A stretch of DNA of 41,650 bases, taken from Steroidobacteraceae bacterium (GTDB lineage Bacteria; Pseudomonadota; Gammaproteobacteria; Steroidobacterales; Steroidobacteraceae). Below are positions 1 to 6,963 of the stretch, one piece after another (the first letter of the stretch is position 1; each line of letters starts with the position of its first letter). The DNA is taken from assembly GCA_017853175.1 (NCBI GenBank), contig JAFMKA010000002.1:1-41650 (forward strand), in the 5' to 3' direction. Both the position numbers and the translations under genes were made by a program. The notes below the pieces were generated by a model. It made no database searches. It had not been told where the DNA came from and worked only from the letters and a program-made list of their open reading frames with translations.

Positions 1-36
1 CTCATGTGCTATCTCCTTTGGGAACATAACACCTGA

Positions 37-315
37 GCAGGAAATCAGTGGGTCATTACAACCACGCAGAAGAACGCAAGACGCGGCTTCAGTCCGAACA
101 CACTCGCAGGTCATTTCTGTACCTTGATGCGTGAAGCGAACATAGAAGGGGGCAGTTCCCACTCAATGCGCCGTAGTTTCATCACAAGTCTTGCTGATAA
201 GGGAGTGTCAGTTCGTGTTCTTCAGGAACTAGCGGGACACGCGAACTTACAGACCACAGCACGATATATCGCTGTGAATGACGCCGTGATGCGCCGCGCC
301 GTTGAGCTACTGTAA
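37..315 (+). pseudogene. Tyrosine recombinase, C-terminal remnant
   Basis: Only the last part of a phage-type integrase is readable. The frame is open from 37 to the stop at 313-315, preceded by an in-frame TGA at 34-36. The catalytic-domain end is intact: the H-x-x-R box appears as HSMRRSF, followed by the LAGH box with its histidine and by ARYI with the nucleophilic tyrosine. The ending resembles integrases that finish in VNDxMxRRAVELL. The N-terminal core-binding domain and the first catalytic arginine are missing upstream of the stop, so this is most likely a broken gene. A frameshifted or edge-truncated gene is possible, because only 36 bases lie to its left. It is not closely related to the integrase at 1537-2892. 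Confidence 0.7.
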
Positions 316-330
316 GCTCGTTGCTTAGGT

Positions 331-364
331 AAAAAAACACCCCGCCTATGCGGGGTGCTCTTTC
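331..364. terminator. Bidirectional intrinsic terminator
   Basis: An 8-bp perfect stem (338-345 CACCCCGC paired with 350-357) encloses a 4-base loop. On the minus strand it is followed directly by seven T residues (331-337 read in reverse), the classic form, so it can end the lipoprotein transcript. On the plus strand it is followed by a weaker pyrimidine run and can end the integrase remnant. Confidence 0.85.
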
Positions 365-439
365 ATCTCTATTCAGCGAAATCTCTTTAAAAAATTTGAA
401 TGAGGGCTACTTCTTAAATTTTTAACTGTTTTAAAACGC

Positions 440-1018
440 TCAATGAGTAAGTAAGACCGTACCATCGTTTTTAATTAGAATTCCGCTGACATTTCCCCAA
501 AGTGATTCGGAGATTGTAGATCCCTCATACATGCCTGAATATTCGACTTGGAGTTTACATCGTCCCCAGTCTTTCGACTGATCCTCCTCCCACTTCGTAG
601 CTATAAACGAAGCACCTCCGTTTCGAGCCACATGTAATAGGGCGTCCTCTGAGTTATTTGACTCACCCACCATTCCCGCAGCTTTAGCAGGTATCTCGAG
701 TAAGTCTTTCAGTACACTCTCAGCGGCGGCACAAAGAACTTTCCAATCATTTACATTATTCACGCATACAGCCTGATCGCCCCAACCCGACACTCGTTTA
801 AAGAGATCGCAAGTCTCATCGGTAATAGGGTTTTCTCGGACCAAGATCAATACCTTATCGCGCGGATACTCTTCCGCTAAGTTATCCAACGAGCTACCGC
901 CACTCGACGAAGCCGAAGAATCCGACTCGTGAGTTCCTGTGGGATTTGACCCTCCACAGGCGCTAAGAACAAGAAGGGCGGAGGATATAAAAATAATCCT
1001 CGCTGCTCGATTAAGCAT
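440..1018 (-). CDS. Putative lipoprotein of unknown function
   Basis: This is a 192-residue protein with a clear lipoprotein signal. A basic start (MLNRAAR) is followed by a hydrophobic stretch and the lipobox LSAC, with the acylated cysteine at residue 21. A Ser/Gly-rich linker covers about residues 24-45. The mature part carries several cysteines (in DETCDLF, QAVCVNN, VLCAAAE and GRCKLQ) that could form disulfides. The second residue after the lipid cysteine is Gly, not Asp, so outer-membrane sorting is expected. GGGGAG lies eight to ten bases before the ATG. The gene ends into the strong terminator at 331-357. I do not recognise the family. It is island cargo, divergent from the small basic protein gene. 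Confidence 0.75.
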   Translation of the reverse strand: MLNRAARIIFISSALLVLSACGGSNPTGTHESDSSASSSGGSSLDNLAEEYPRDKVLILVRENPITDETCDLFKRVSGWGDQAVCVNNVNDWKVLCAAAESVLKDLLEIPAKAAGMVGESNNSEDALLHVARNGGASFIATKWEEDQSKDWGRCKLQVEYSGMYEGSTISESLWGNVSGILIKNDGTVLLTH

Positions 1019-1040
1019 TTCTCACTCCCCTAACAAAACT

Positions 1041-1070
1041 ATTCTAATAAGTTTTTTGTGGTCATCTTAA
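1041..1070 (-). promoter_or_regulatory. Possible sigma-70 promoter of the lipoprotein gene
   Basis: Read on the minus strand, TTAAGA (1065-1070) and TAGAAT (1041-1046) are separated by 18 bases. They lie 23 bases upstream of the lipoprotein start. The match is moderate and rests on sequence alone. Confidence 0.35.
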
Positions 1071-1122
1071 AAGGTGATATCCGTTTCTAAAGATATCCAA
1101 GCTTTTGCTTAAATACAATGTG

Positions 1123-1515
1123 ATGCGCTTCAACGAGTTCAAATCACCCAACCTTCGTCCTTACCGTATCACAGTCGTATTGAGCGACAATAGTTCAGCA
1201 CAGACACTCATCTACGCAGATACATCGGAGAACGCTTGGCTGATCGCTAGTAAGCAGTATGGGGCGAATAACATCGTCGGCGTCAATGACCCAAGAGCGC
1301 CGAAAGCGACGAAGCCTGTCGATAAGCCAAGTGCCATACAGTTTTGGGCTAATCGCTTTCGTAAGTACGCACGGCTAGCCAAGCCTAAGCCTAAGCCTAA
1401 GCCTATCGAGTTCGCAGATCAGGTAGATGACTATCTAAAACGACAGGACGACAGGCAGTTGGCTAAGGTGAAGGCTAAAAAGGCTAAGTGGCATTCGAGG
1501 GTCGCACGATCTTGA
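1123..1515 (+). CDS. Small basic protein with a Lys-Pro repeat, unknown function
   Basis: The protein has about 130 residues, starting MRFNEFK at the ATG at 1123. An in-frame TTG at 1105 is an alternative start, and neither has a good ribosome site. The N-terminal half (about residues 10-50) alternates like a small beta-beta-alpha domain, with the segments RITVVLSD, TLIYAD and AWLIASKQYG. The C-terminal half is strongly basic, with a (Lys-Pro)x4 stretch coded by a perfect 6-bp tandem repeat and a Lys/Ala-rich tail. From memory, MRFNEF-starting small proteins turn up in marine phage-related sequences; I offer that as a weak inference only. It sits between the lipoprotein and the integrase within the island. 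Confidence 0.6.
   Translation: MRFNEFKSPNLRPYRITVVLSDNSSAQTLIYADTSENAWLIASKQYGANNIVGVNDPRAPKATKPVDKPSAIQFWANRFRKYARLAKPKPKPKPIEFADQVDDYLKRQDDRQLAKVKAKKAKWHSRVARS
1381..1404 (+). repeat. Tandem 6-bp repeat (AAGCCT)x4
   Basis: Four perfect in-frame copies of AAGCCT encode Lys-Pro-Lys-Pro-Lys-Pro-Lys-Pro inside the small basic protein. Such a run could expand or contract by slippage without breaking the frame. Confidence 0.9.
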
Positions 1516-1536
1516 CTGACGAAGTGTCGGTTCAAC

Positions 1537-2892
1537 CTACACCTTGCTGACATTCATCCTCTCAATCGTCTTGGTTAGACCCTCGATCGTCTTCTGTAGG
1601 TTCTTGATCATGGCGCGGGCTTCTTCGAGTTCAGTCTTTTGCTTCGCTGCTTTCCGTCGTCGTTTGACCGCCAATCCACTGAAATCAGCCGCACGATCTT
1701 CCACCTTGAACTTGCTGTAGTGTTTTTCGAGCATTACCCGACTTGTACCCATCTGTATCGCCAAATCATCCCAACTCACGCCATTGCGTAATTGCGTCGT
1801 AGCGTAGGTATGGCGAAGACTGTAGAGCGTTCGTTCCTGCCCCTCTGTGTCTTTCAGTAAGTCGTTCTGCTTAAGAAATATCTTGAAAGTCTTACAAAGT
1901 CTTTCGTGATGTGGCACATCGCCATTTTCTAAACGAAAGACATACTCATCACGCTTAAAGAGTTCTCTATCCGATAAGTCTTTCAGTTCTGGAAATCTAC
2001 TCTGTATGCGTTCAAGGGGTTTCGAGACATTGCCACCGACATCACGACAGATAAGTGTGCGTGGGCGTTTCTTACCCACCACTGAGAACTTTAAGATGTC
2101 GATCAGTTCTCGATTGGGCGATGTCTCATCATATTCTCTAGTGCGCTTGATCTGATTCCACTTCAGTTTGAGTGCTTCTTCGCCCGTACGCATGCCCGTA
2201 TTCGCCAAGATCAGTACATAGTCCCACATCATATCGCGCAGCATCTTGCTGTAGCCCTTATGTCCTGTGCCTGCGAACTCGCGTAGGTTTCGTGCGACAC
2301 GACGATAATCATCACGATCGAAGTAGGGGCGGGCTCGCGTGGGTCTGCCGCGATTCACAAGTTGTGGAATCTGTAATGGCAGTAAATACCCACGATCGAC
2401 TGCTGTCTTAAACACACGCCTTAGTGCGGCGTTATGCGTATTAATCGTGCTTTTATTCGGCTGTCTGCCAATCAACTTTACGCGAAAGGCGTCGAGTTCG
2501 ACTAACGCTTTGTGGTCAATGTGATTGATCTGATACTTACCTAATACGGGTATGAAATATCGTTGTATGACTTGCTTGTAGTCTCGATTGACGACCTTCC
2601 CCAAGCCCACATCGACTTCCGCATCCAAGTGCTTGATCGTGAGTTTGGCGACATCGCTAAATCTGCGACTGATATCCACCAAACCACTGCTCTGAGCATC
2701 ACGCAACTGATGCTGACGCTCCGTTGCTATCTTCTTCGCAGCGTCGAAATCACTCGACCCACACGACATCGAAAACCATTCGTTCGACGTCCTTCGTATT
2801 CTCGCTTGCCATCGGCTGCTGCGTGGGCGCTTGTAGAGATACAGCCCGTCGTTGATCTGTCGCTGAGTGAAGTCGTCGGCGATTTCGACCAT
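1537..2892 (-). CDS. Tyrosine recombinase / integrase, tRNA-Phe adjacent
   Basis: This is a site-specific recombinase of the phage integrase family, 451 residues from the ATG at 2892. The frame extends to a TTG at 2967, but the ATG has GAGGTG just upstream. Residues about 75-170 form the SAM-like core-binding domain. The catalytic domain shows Arg235 (in GMRTGEE), a lysine around 274, Arg360-His361 in LYSLRHTYAT, and nucleophile Tyr392 in EKHYSKF. The first box histidine is Tyr here and the usual second-His box is replaced by MGTS, as in some phage integrases. The last 40 residues are a charged coiled coil. The start lies about 145 bp from the tRNA-Phe 3' end, which is its likely attachment site. 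It is probably functional. Confidence 0.88.
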   Translation of the reverse strand: MVEIADDFTQRQINDGLYLYKRPRSSRWQARIRRTSNEWFSMSCGSSDFDAAKKIATERQHQLRDAQSSGLVDISRRFSDVAKLTIKHLDAEVDVGLGKVVNRDYKQVIQRYFIPVLGKYQINHIDHKALVELDAFRVKLIGRQPNKSTINTHNAALRRVFKTAVDRGYLLPLQIPQLVNRGRPTRARPYFDRDDYRRVARNLREFAGTGHKGYSKMLRDMMWDYVLILANTGMRTGEEALKLKWNQIKRTREYDETSPNRELIDILKFSVVGKKRPRTLICRDVGGNVSKPLERIQSRFPELKDLSDRELFKRDEYVFRLENGDVPHHERLCKTFKIFLKQNDLLKDTEGQERTLYSLRHTYATTQLRNGVSWDDLAIQMGTSRVMLEKHYSKFKVEDRAADFSGLAVKRRRKAAKQKTELEEARAMIKNLQKTIEGLTKTIERMNVSKV

Positions 2893-3037
2893 ACCCACCT
2901 CGAAAGACAGTCCACTCAGTCGCACCGAGCCACGATGCTTCTCGCAAGTGTAGTCCCTTTTTCCCAAGTGCTACACAAGTGCGACAGACTTTTTCGATGG
3001 CAGAGATTCCAGGAAATACTGAAATTCTCGAAGAAAG

Positions 3038-3060
3038 TGGTGGCCGGAGTCGGAATCGAA
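3038..3060 (-). other. Predicted attachment-site core (tRNA-Phe 3' end)
   Basis: The T-arm 3' strand, acceptor stem and CCA of tRNA-Phe lie directly beside the integrase gene, which is the usual crossover location for such recombinases. No duplicate was found in the window, so the exact core is inferred. Confidence 0.3.
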
Positions 3061-3113
3061 CCAACGACACGCGGATTTTCAATCCGCTGCTCTACCAACT
3101 GAGCTATCCGGCC
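3038..3113 (-). tRNA. tRNA-Phe (GAA)
   Basis: The 76-nt cloverleaf begins GGCCGGATAGCTCAG and ends in an encoded CCA (3038-3040). The acceptor stem GGCCGGA pairs with TCCGGCC, the D-arm is standard, and the anticodon loop in GGATTGAAAATCC gives GAA. The T-arm contains GGTTCGATTCC. It closely follows the enterobacterial tRNA-Phe pattern. It serves as the boundary between the island and the core genome. Confidence 0.97.
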
Positions 3114-3147
3114 ACGGTTACGAGCGTAACCCCGAATGGGGACGCGC

Positions 3148-3176
3148 ATTGGAGCAGACCCCTAGGCGTCCGTCAA
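3148..3176 (-). promoter_or_regulatory. Sigma-70 promoter of tRNA-Phe
   Basis: On the minus strand, TTGACG (3171-3176) and TCCAAT (3148-3153) are 17 bases apart. A GC-rich discriminator (GCGCGTCCCC region) follows, as is typical of stringently controlled stable-RNA promoters. The start would fall about 28 bases before the mature tRNA. Confidence 0.6.
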
Positions 3177-3186
3177 GCACGGAAGA

Positions 3187-3217
3187 TCGCAACCCGTTGA
3201 TCCGAAAGGGTTTGCGA
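3187..3217. repeat. Inverted repeat downstream of yggX
   Basis: TCGCAACCC (3187-3195) pairs with GGGTTTGCGA (3208-3217) with one bulged base. It lies seven bases past the yggX stop on the minus strand. It could be a weak transcription stop for mutY-yggX, but it has no real T-run. Confidence 0.35.
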
Positions 3218-3223
3218 TTCGGA

Positions 3224-3508
3224 TTATGGAGGGGCGACGTAACCCTCGGGCTTGGCGGCGCCGTCGCTGAACAGAAATTTTTCCATCTCGGCTTCGAGAA
3301 ACTTTCGGGCCTTGGGCTCGATGGGCACGAGTCGATATTCGTTGATCAGCATGGTCTGGTGCGCAACCCAACGCTGCCACCCTTCTTTAGACACGTTCTT
3401 CCAAATGCGCGCGCCGAGCTCGCCTGGGTACACCGGTCGCTCGAGGCCTGGCGCTTCTTTTTTGAGTACGACGCACTGAACCATGCGCACGGCGGGAGTA
3501 TCGGTCAT
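3224..3508 (-). CDS. yggX: Fe(2+)-trafficking / oxidative damage protection protein YggX
   Basis: A 94-residue cytoplasmic protein of the YggX family, linked to iron trafficking and protection of Fe-S clusters from oxidation. The family hallmarks are visible: a single N-terminal cysteine (Cys12, in MVQCVVLKKEAPGLE), the YPGELGARIW segment, the KEGWQRWVAHQTMLINE helix region and EAEMEKFLF near the end. Length matches the roughly 90-residue family. The ATG at 3508 starts one base after the mutY TGA (TGACATG), so it is cotranscribed and probably translationally coupled. An internal ATG at 3484 would place the cysteine too close to the N-terminus. The mutY-yggX pairing is conserved in E. coli and relatives and fits a shared oxidative-damage role, since MutY is itself an Fe-S enzyme. 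Confidence 0.95.
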   Translation of the reverse strand: MTDTPAVRMVQCVVLKKEAPGLERPVYPGELGARIWKNVSKEGWQRWVAHQTMLINEYRLVPIEPKARKFLEAEMEKFLFSDGAAKPEGYVAPP

Positions 3509-3509
3509 G

Positions 3510-4607
3510 TCAAATGTGTCCTGCGGTGAGTCCGTCGAGTAATTCCTTGACCGGTGCAGGCAAGCCTACTCGCGCCGCACCTTCGGGGTGACGCGCGTTA
3601 TACCAGAGCGATTGCTGCGACTCCATCACGACAGTCGGTGTGCAGCCTCTCACTCGTACCGGAAAAATCTCGAGATCGAAATGCGTGAAAGCATGTTTGA
3701 CGGATCCGAGAAACTCGAACGATTGATCACGCTGCAATCGAAAATGATTTCTCGCATACGCGAGACATGCCGACTCACTCTTAAACTCGGGCGGACACCA
3801 TAGCCCACCCCAAATTCCACGCTCGGGTCGACGCTCGAGAAATACCGCACCGTCCGAGTTTTCGGCAAGCAGCATCCAACATCGATCGGCACGGCGAAGC
3901 GCGCGTGGTTTACGGAGCTTCGGCGCGGGAATCTCGTGCTGTCGTCCGCTCTGCCTCGCGATACACCCCTCCGTAAGCGGGCACACGACGCAGGCCGGAC
4001 GGCGGCGAGTGCATAGGGTAGCCCCAAGATCCATGATGGCTTGCGTATAGACGGCAGAGCCTTGTGACGGCGTGCACGCCTCGGCCAGTTGCCACAACTG
4101 TTGCTCCACGCGTCGCTCTGCGGGGCTGCCGTCGATTCCGAAGACGCGCGAGAGCACACGCTTCACGTTGCCATCGAGAATGGCATGCCGTTCATCGAGC
4201 GATAAAGAAAGAATAGCTCCGGCTGTCGAACGTCCGATACCGGGCAGGCTCGTCACGGCCTCGAACTCGGTCGGAAACTTGCCACTAAAATCATCGCGGA
4301 TGCGCTTCGCCGCCGAGTGAAGATTGCGGGCTCGCGCGTAGTAACCGAGACCCGTCCAAAGATGCAGCACCTCGTCGATCGGTGCATTGGCGAGTGCCAT
4401 CACATCGGGAAAGCGTTGCATGAAACGCTCGAAGTAAGGAATCACCGTCGAGACCTGCGTCTGCTGCAGCATGATTTCCGAAACCCACACGCGATACGGC
4501 GTGCGATCGTGTTGCCAGGGGAGATCGTGTCGACCGCTCTTCGCATGCCATGCGATGAGTGCGGGACCGATCTCGGCAGGCTGCAGCTGTTCGTCAGGGT
4601 CGGGCAT
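3510..4607 (-). CDS. mutY: A/G-specific adenine glycosylase MutY
   Basis: MutY removes adenine mispaired with 8-oxoguanine in base excision repair. All key parts are present in the 365 residues: catalytic Glu44 in [10 protein letters not shown], the helix-hairpin-helix [10 protein letters not shown] at about 121-130, and catalytic Asp145 in LDGNVKRVL. The [4Fe-4S] loop is Cys199-x6-Cys206-x2-Cys209-x5-Cys215. A C-terminal NUDIX-like domain, which recognises 8-oxoG, occupies about 235-360. It is first in the mutY-yggX operon. The ATG at 4607 has no strong Shine-Dalgarno sequence. With MutM (17198-18016) it makes up the GO repair system in this window. Confidence 0.97.
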   Translation of the reverse strand: MPDPDEQLQPAEIGPALIAWHAKSGRHDLPWQHDRTPYRVWVSEIMLQQTQVSTVIPYFERFMQRFPDVMALANAPIDEVLHLWTGLGYYARARNLHSAAKRIRDDFSGKFPTEFEAVTSLPGIGRSTAGAILSLSLDERHAILDGNVKRVLSRVFGIDGSPAERRVEQQLWQLAEACTPSQGSAVYTQAIMDLGATLCTRRRPACVVCPLTEGCIARQSGRQHEIPAPKLRKPRALRRADRCWMLLAENSDGAVFLERRPERGIWGGLWCPPEFKSESACLAYARNHFRLQRDQSFEFLGSVKHAFTHFDLEIFPVRVRGCTPTVVMESQQSLWYNARHPEGAARVGLPAPVKELLDGLTAGHI

Positions 4608-4735
4608 CGCTCACATTGTAGATGTCCGACCTGAGGTCAGACCATCGCGACGACGCCGACAGAGTCAAGGCCGAAGGGCAATCGCCGTGACGCTGCGTGC
4701 TAGGCTAACTCGGCTTTTTCAGGGGGTTTACGACG

Positions 4736-5413
4736 ATGGAAGAGATCACACTCGCCCACGGGATATTTAAATATCTTCATATCCTGCTGTTCGTTTATTG
4801 GCTAGGCGGCGATGCCGGCGTGTTCTACTCGAGCACGTTCGTCACCAACACGAAACTCTCCCGTGAGTCTCGTCTGACGGCATTCAAGATTTTCATCAAC
4901 CTCGACATGTTGCCGCGTTACTGCCTGGCGCTCATGCTCACCGTGGGCGGCATCCTCGCGGAGTTCATCGGCTATGAGCATCCGCTTTGGCAGACCATCG
5001 CAATCGTCGCCCTCGGCCCGGTCTGGGTTTGGGTCGTACACACCATCCACGTGAAAGAAGGCACCGAGTTCGGCAAGACGCTCGCATTGTGGGACAAGCG
5101 CTTCCGCGTCTTCATGATCGTCGCACTCGTGTCGTCGGTCGCATACCACTGGGTCACGGGGCCGCTGCAGCCTTATCCGTGGCTTGCCGCCAAACTCCTC
5201 ATCTTCGCGTTTCTCATCTTCTGCGGCTTCATGATCCGGCTGAAGATTCCGCCGTTCATCGAAGGCTTCAAAGTAATGGCCTCGACTGGCCCGACACCCG
5301 AGAGCGATCAAAAAATGATCGACGGCATGGGTGCGTGCCGCCCGTACGTGCTGCTCATTTGGGCGGGCGTCGCGATCTCGGCGCTGATCGGCGTACTGAA
5401 GCCGGGCGGCTGA
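4736..5413 (+). CDS. CopD-like integral membrane protein
   Basis: The 225-residue protein has about five to six membrane segments, around residues 12-30, 55-77, 84-104, 123-142, 150-170 and 203-220. The opening KYLHILLFVYWLGGDAGVFY resembles the first helix of CopD/DUF2269-type proteins, where a histidine followed by a W-x-G-G motif sits in the membrane. Further histidines occur near helix ends (VVHTIHVKE, AYHWVTG) and could bind heme or metal, but that is inference. AGGGGGT about nine bases upstream supports the ATG. It stands alone between mutY (divergent) and the quinone oxidoreductase (convergent). The substrate is unknown. Confidence 0.8.
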   Translation: MEEITLAHGIFKYLHILLFVYWLGGDAGVFYSSTFVTNTKLSRESRLTAFKIFINLDMLPRYCLALMLTVGGILAEFIGYEHPLWQTIAIVALGPVWVWVVHTIHVKEGTEFGKTLALWDKRFRVFMIVALVSSVAYHWVTGPLQPYPWLAAKLLIFAFLIFCGFMIRLKIPPFIEGFKVMASTGPTPESDQKMIDGMGACRPYVLLIWAGVAISALIGVLKPGG

Positions 5414-5436
5414 TCGCCGTCTAAGGAATGAGTCCG

Positions 5437-6411
5437 TTAGGGTATGAGTAAGGTCGAGCCCGTGGTCTTGCGGGCCTCGAGATCGCGGTGCGCCTGAGCG
5501 GCCTCGGCGAGCGGATAACGCTGACCGATGTGCAGGCGCACCTTCTTCGATGAAATCATCGAGAACAACGCCCTCGCTGCCCCATCGAGATCTTCGCGCT
5601 TGGCGATGTACGCAAAGAGCGACGGACGAGTCAGGAACAGCGACCCTCGCTTCGATAGTTCGAGCGGCGAGATCGCAGGTGGCGGCCCCGAGGCGTTGCC
5701 GTAACTGACCATCATGCCGAGCGGCGCGAGGCAATCGAGTGAATCGATGAACGTGTCTTTGCCTACCGAGTCGTAGACCACCTTCACTCCCGCACCTTTG
5801 GTGATTTTTTTGACGGACTCGACGAGCGGATCTTTCCCCATGACGAGCACGTGCTTGCAGCCGTTCTTCTTGGCGAGCGCCGCTTTCGCCTGGCTGCCCA
5901 CCACGCCGATGACCTGCGCGCCGATGGCCTTGGCCCACTGGCACAGCAGCAGGCCCACACCACCGACTGCTGCATGTACCAGAATGAAATCGCCTCGCTG
6001 CACGCGATAGGTTCGTCGCAGAAGGTACTCGGCCGTCAGCCCCTTGAGCATGATGGCCGCAGCCTGCTCGTCGCTGATGGCTCGGGGTAACTTGACGAGT
6101 CGTGCGGCGGGAATATTTCGCAGTTCGCTGTAACTGCCGGTCACGGTGTGCACATAGGCAACCCGATCACCGATGCGAAAATTTTTGACCTTACGGCCGA
6201 TCGCCGTGATGACACCCGCCGCCTCGCGTCCGAGCCCCGCCGGCATAGGCATGGGATAGAGCCCGGTGCGATCGTAGACGTCGATGTAGTTGAGCCCGAT
6301 GGCGGTGTGACGCACCTGTACCTCGCCTTCTCCAGGCGCGGGCACGTCAACCTCTTCGAGACGCATCTCCTCGGGCCCGCCGGCCCGATGGATACGGATA
6401 GCCTTCGACAC
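5437..6411 (-). CDS. NADPH:quinone oxidoreductase (zeta-crystallin/QOR family)
   Basis: A 324-residue medium-chain dehydrogenase/reductase of the zinc-free quinone reductase type. It has an N-terminal GroES-like fold (NYIDVYDRTGLYP at about 42-54) and a Rossmann nucleotide site in HAAVGGVGLLLCQWAKA (about 145-161). The QOR-type ending SGPPPAISPLELSKRGSLFLTRPSL lies at about 243-267. The structural and catalytic zinc cysteines of alcohol dehydrogenases are absent, as expected. It starts with GTG immediately after the glnK stop (TAA-GTG), so it is cotranscribed with glnK, an uncommon partner. It may instead reduce other enones. The name is family-level. Confidence 0.9.
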   Translation of the reverse strand: MSKAIRIHRAGGPEEMRLEEVDVPAPGEGEVQVRHTAIGLNYIDVYDRTGLYPMPMPAGLGREAAGVITAIGRKVKNFRIGDRVAYVHTVTGSYSELRNIPAARLVKLPRAISDEQAAAIMLKGLTAEYLLRRTYRVQRGDFILVHAAVGGVGLLLCQWAKAIGAQVIGVVGSQAKAALAKKNGCKHVLVMGKDPLVESVKKITKGAGVKVVYDSVGKDTFIDSLDCLAPLGMMVSYGNASGPPPAISPLELSKRGSLFLTRPSLFAYIAKREDLDGAARALFSMISSKKVRLHIGQRYPLAEAAQAHRDLEARKTTGSTLLIP

Positions 6412-6762
<351 letters not shown>

Positions 6763-6805
6763 CTATGCGACCTATGCGAGGCGCCGACCGTCGGCGGATT
6801 GAGTA

Positions 6806-6822
6806 TTGCACCTTCCATGCCA
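6806..6822 (-). promoter_or_regulatory. Sigma-54 promoter of glnK
   Basis: The minus strand reads TGGCATG-N4-GTGCA. Against the consensus TGGCACG-N4-TTGCA it differs at two positions, and the GG and GC doublets keep their exact 10-base separation. The predicted start near 6797 leaves a leader of about 47 bases before glnK. Confidence 0.7.
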
Positions 6823-6884
6823 CGTCGGCGAGGCCCCGAATGGCCGGAATTTTCAGCCTCGTGACGGTTTTCGAGCGGCGGGGG

Positions 6885-6901
6885 CGCACCATTATGGCGC
6901 A
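6885..6901. promoter_or_regulatory. NtrC enhancer site upstream of glnK
   Basis: CGCACC-ATTAT-GGCGCA matches the NtrC operator TGCACC-N5-GGTGCA at all but two symmetric or near-symmetric positions. Its centre is about 96 bases upstream of the predicted sigma-54 start, a normal enhancer distance. A much weaker half-conserved site (6917-6933) is centred 32 bases further up, three helical turns away. Confidence 0.6.
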
Positions 6902-6963
6902 CTTCGGTCGGGGGCGCGCTCGTGAGTGGTGCGCTCAGGAGTTCGGCCCTATCCTTGCCGCCC

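Larger units (their letters stand above)
1..3037. mobile_element. tRNA-Phe-proximal end of an integrative element (partial)
   Basis: This stretch is visibly richer in A and T than the rest of the window. It contains two different tyrosine recombinases (one a fragment), a lipoprotein and a small basic protein, and it stops exactly at the 3' end of a tRNA gene. Integration at tRNA 3' ends by an adjacent tyrosine recombinase is a well-known island layout. I found no second copy of the tRNA 3' end in positions 1-3037, so the far boundary must lie left of the window, or the element is decayed. The segment could also be two overlapping elements, given the two recombinase types. Confidence 0.6.

Noticed and set aside
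2893-2967. N-terminal 25-residue extension of the integrase from a TTG
   Set aside because: A rare start without a ribosome site; the ATG at 2892 with GAGGTG gives a normal integrase N-terminus.
4802-5944. Long minus-strand open frame (380 codons) across the membrane protein and the quinone oxidoreductase
   Set aside because: It lies over two well-supported genes and is an Arg/His/Asp-rich shadow with no family sequence.
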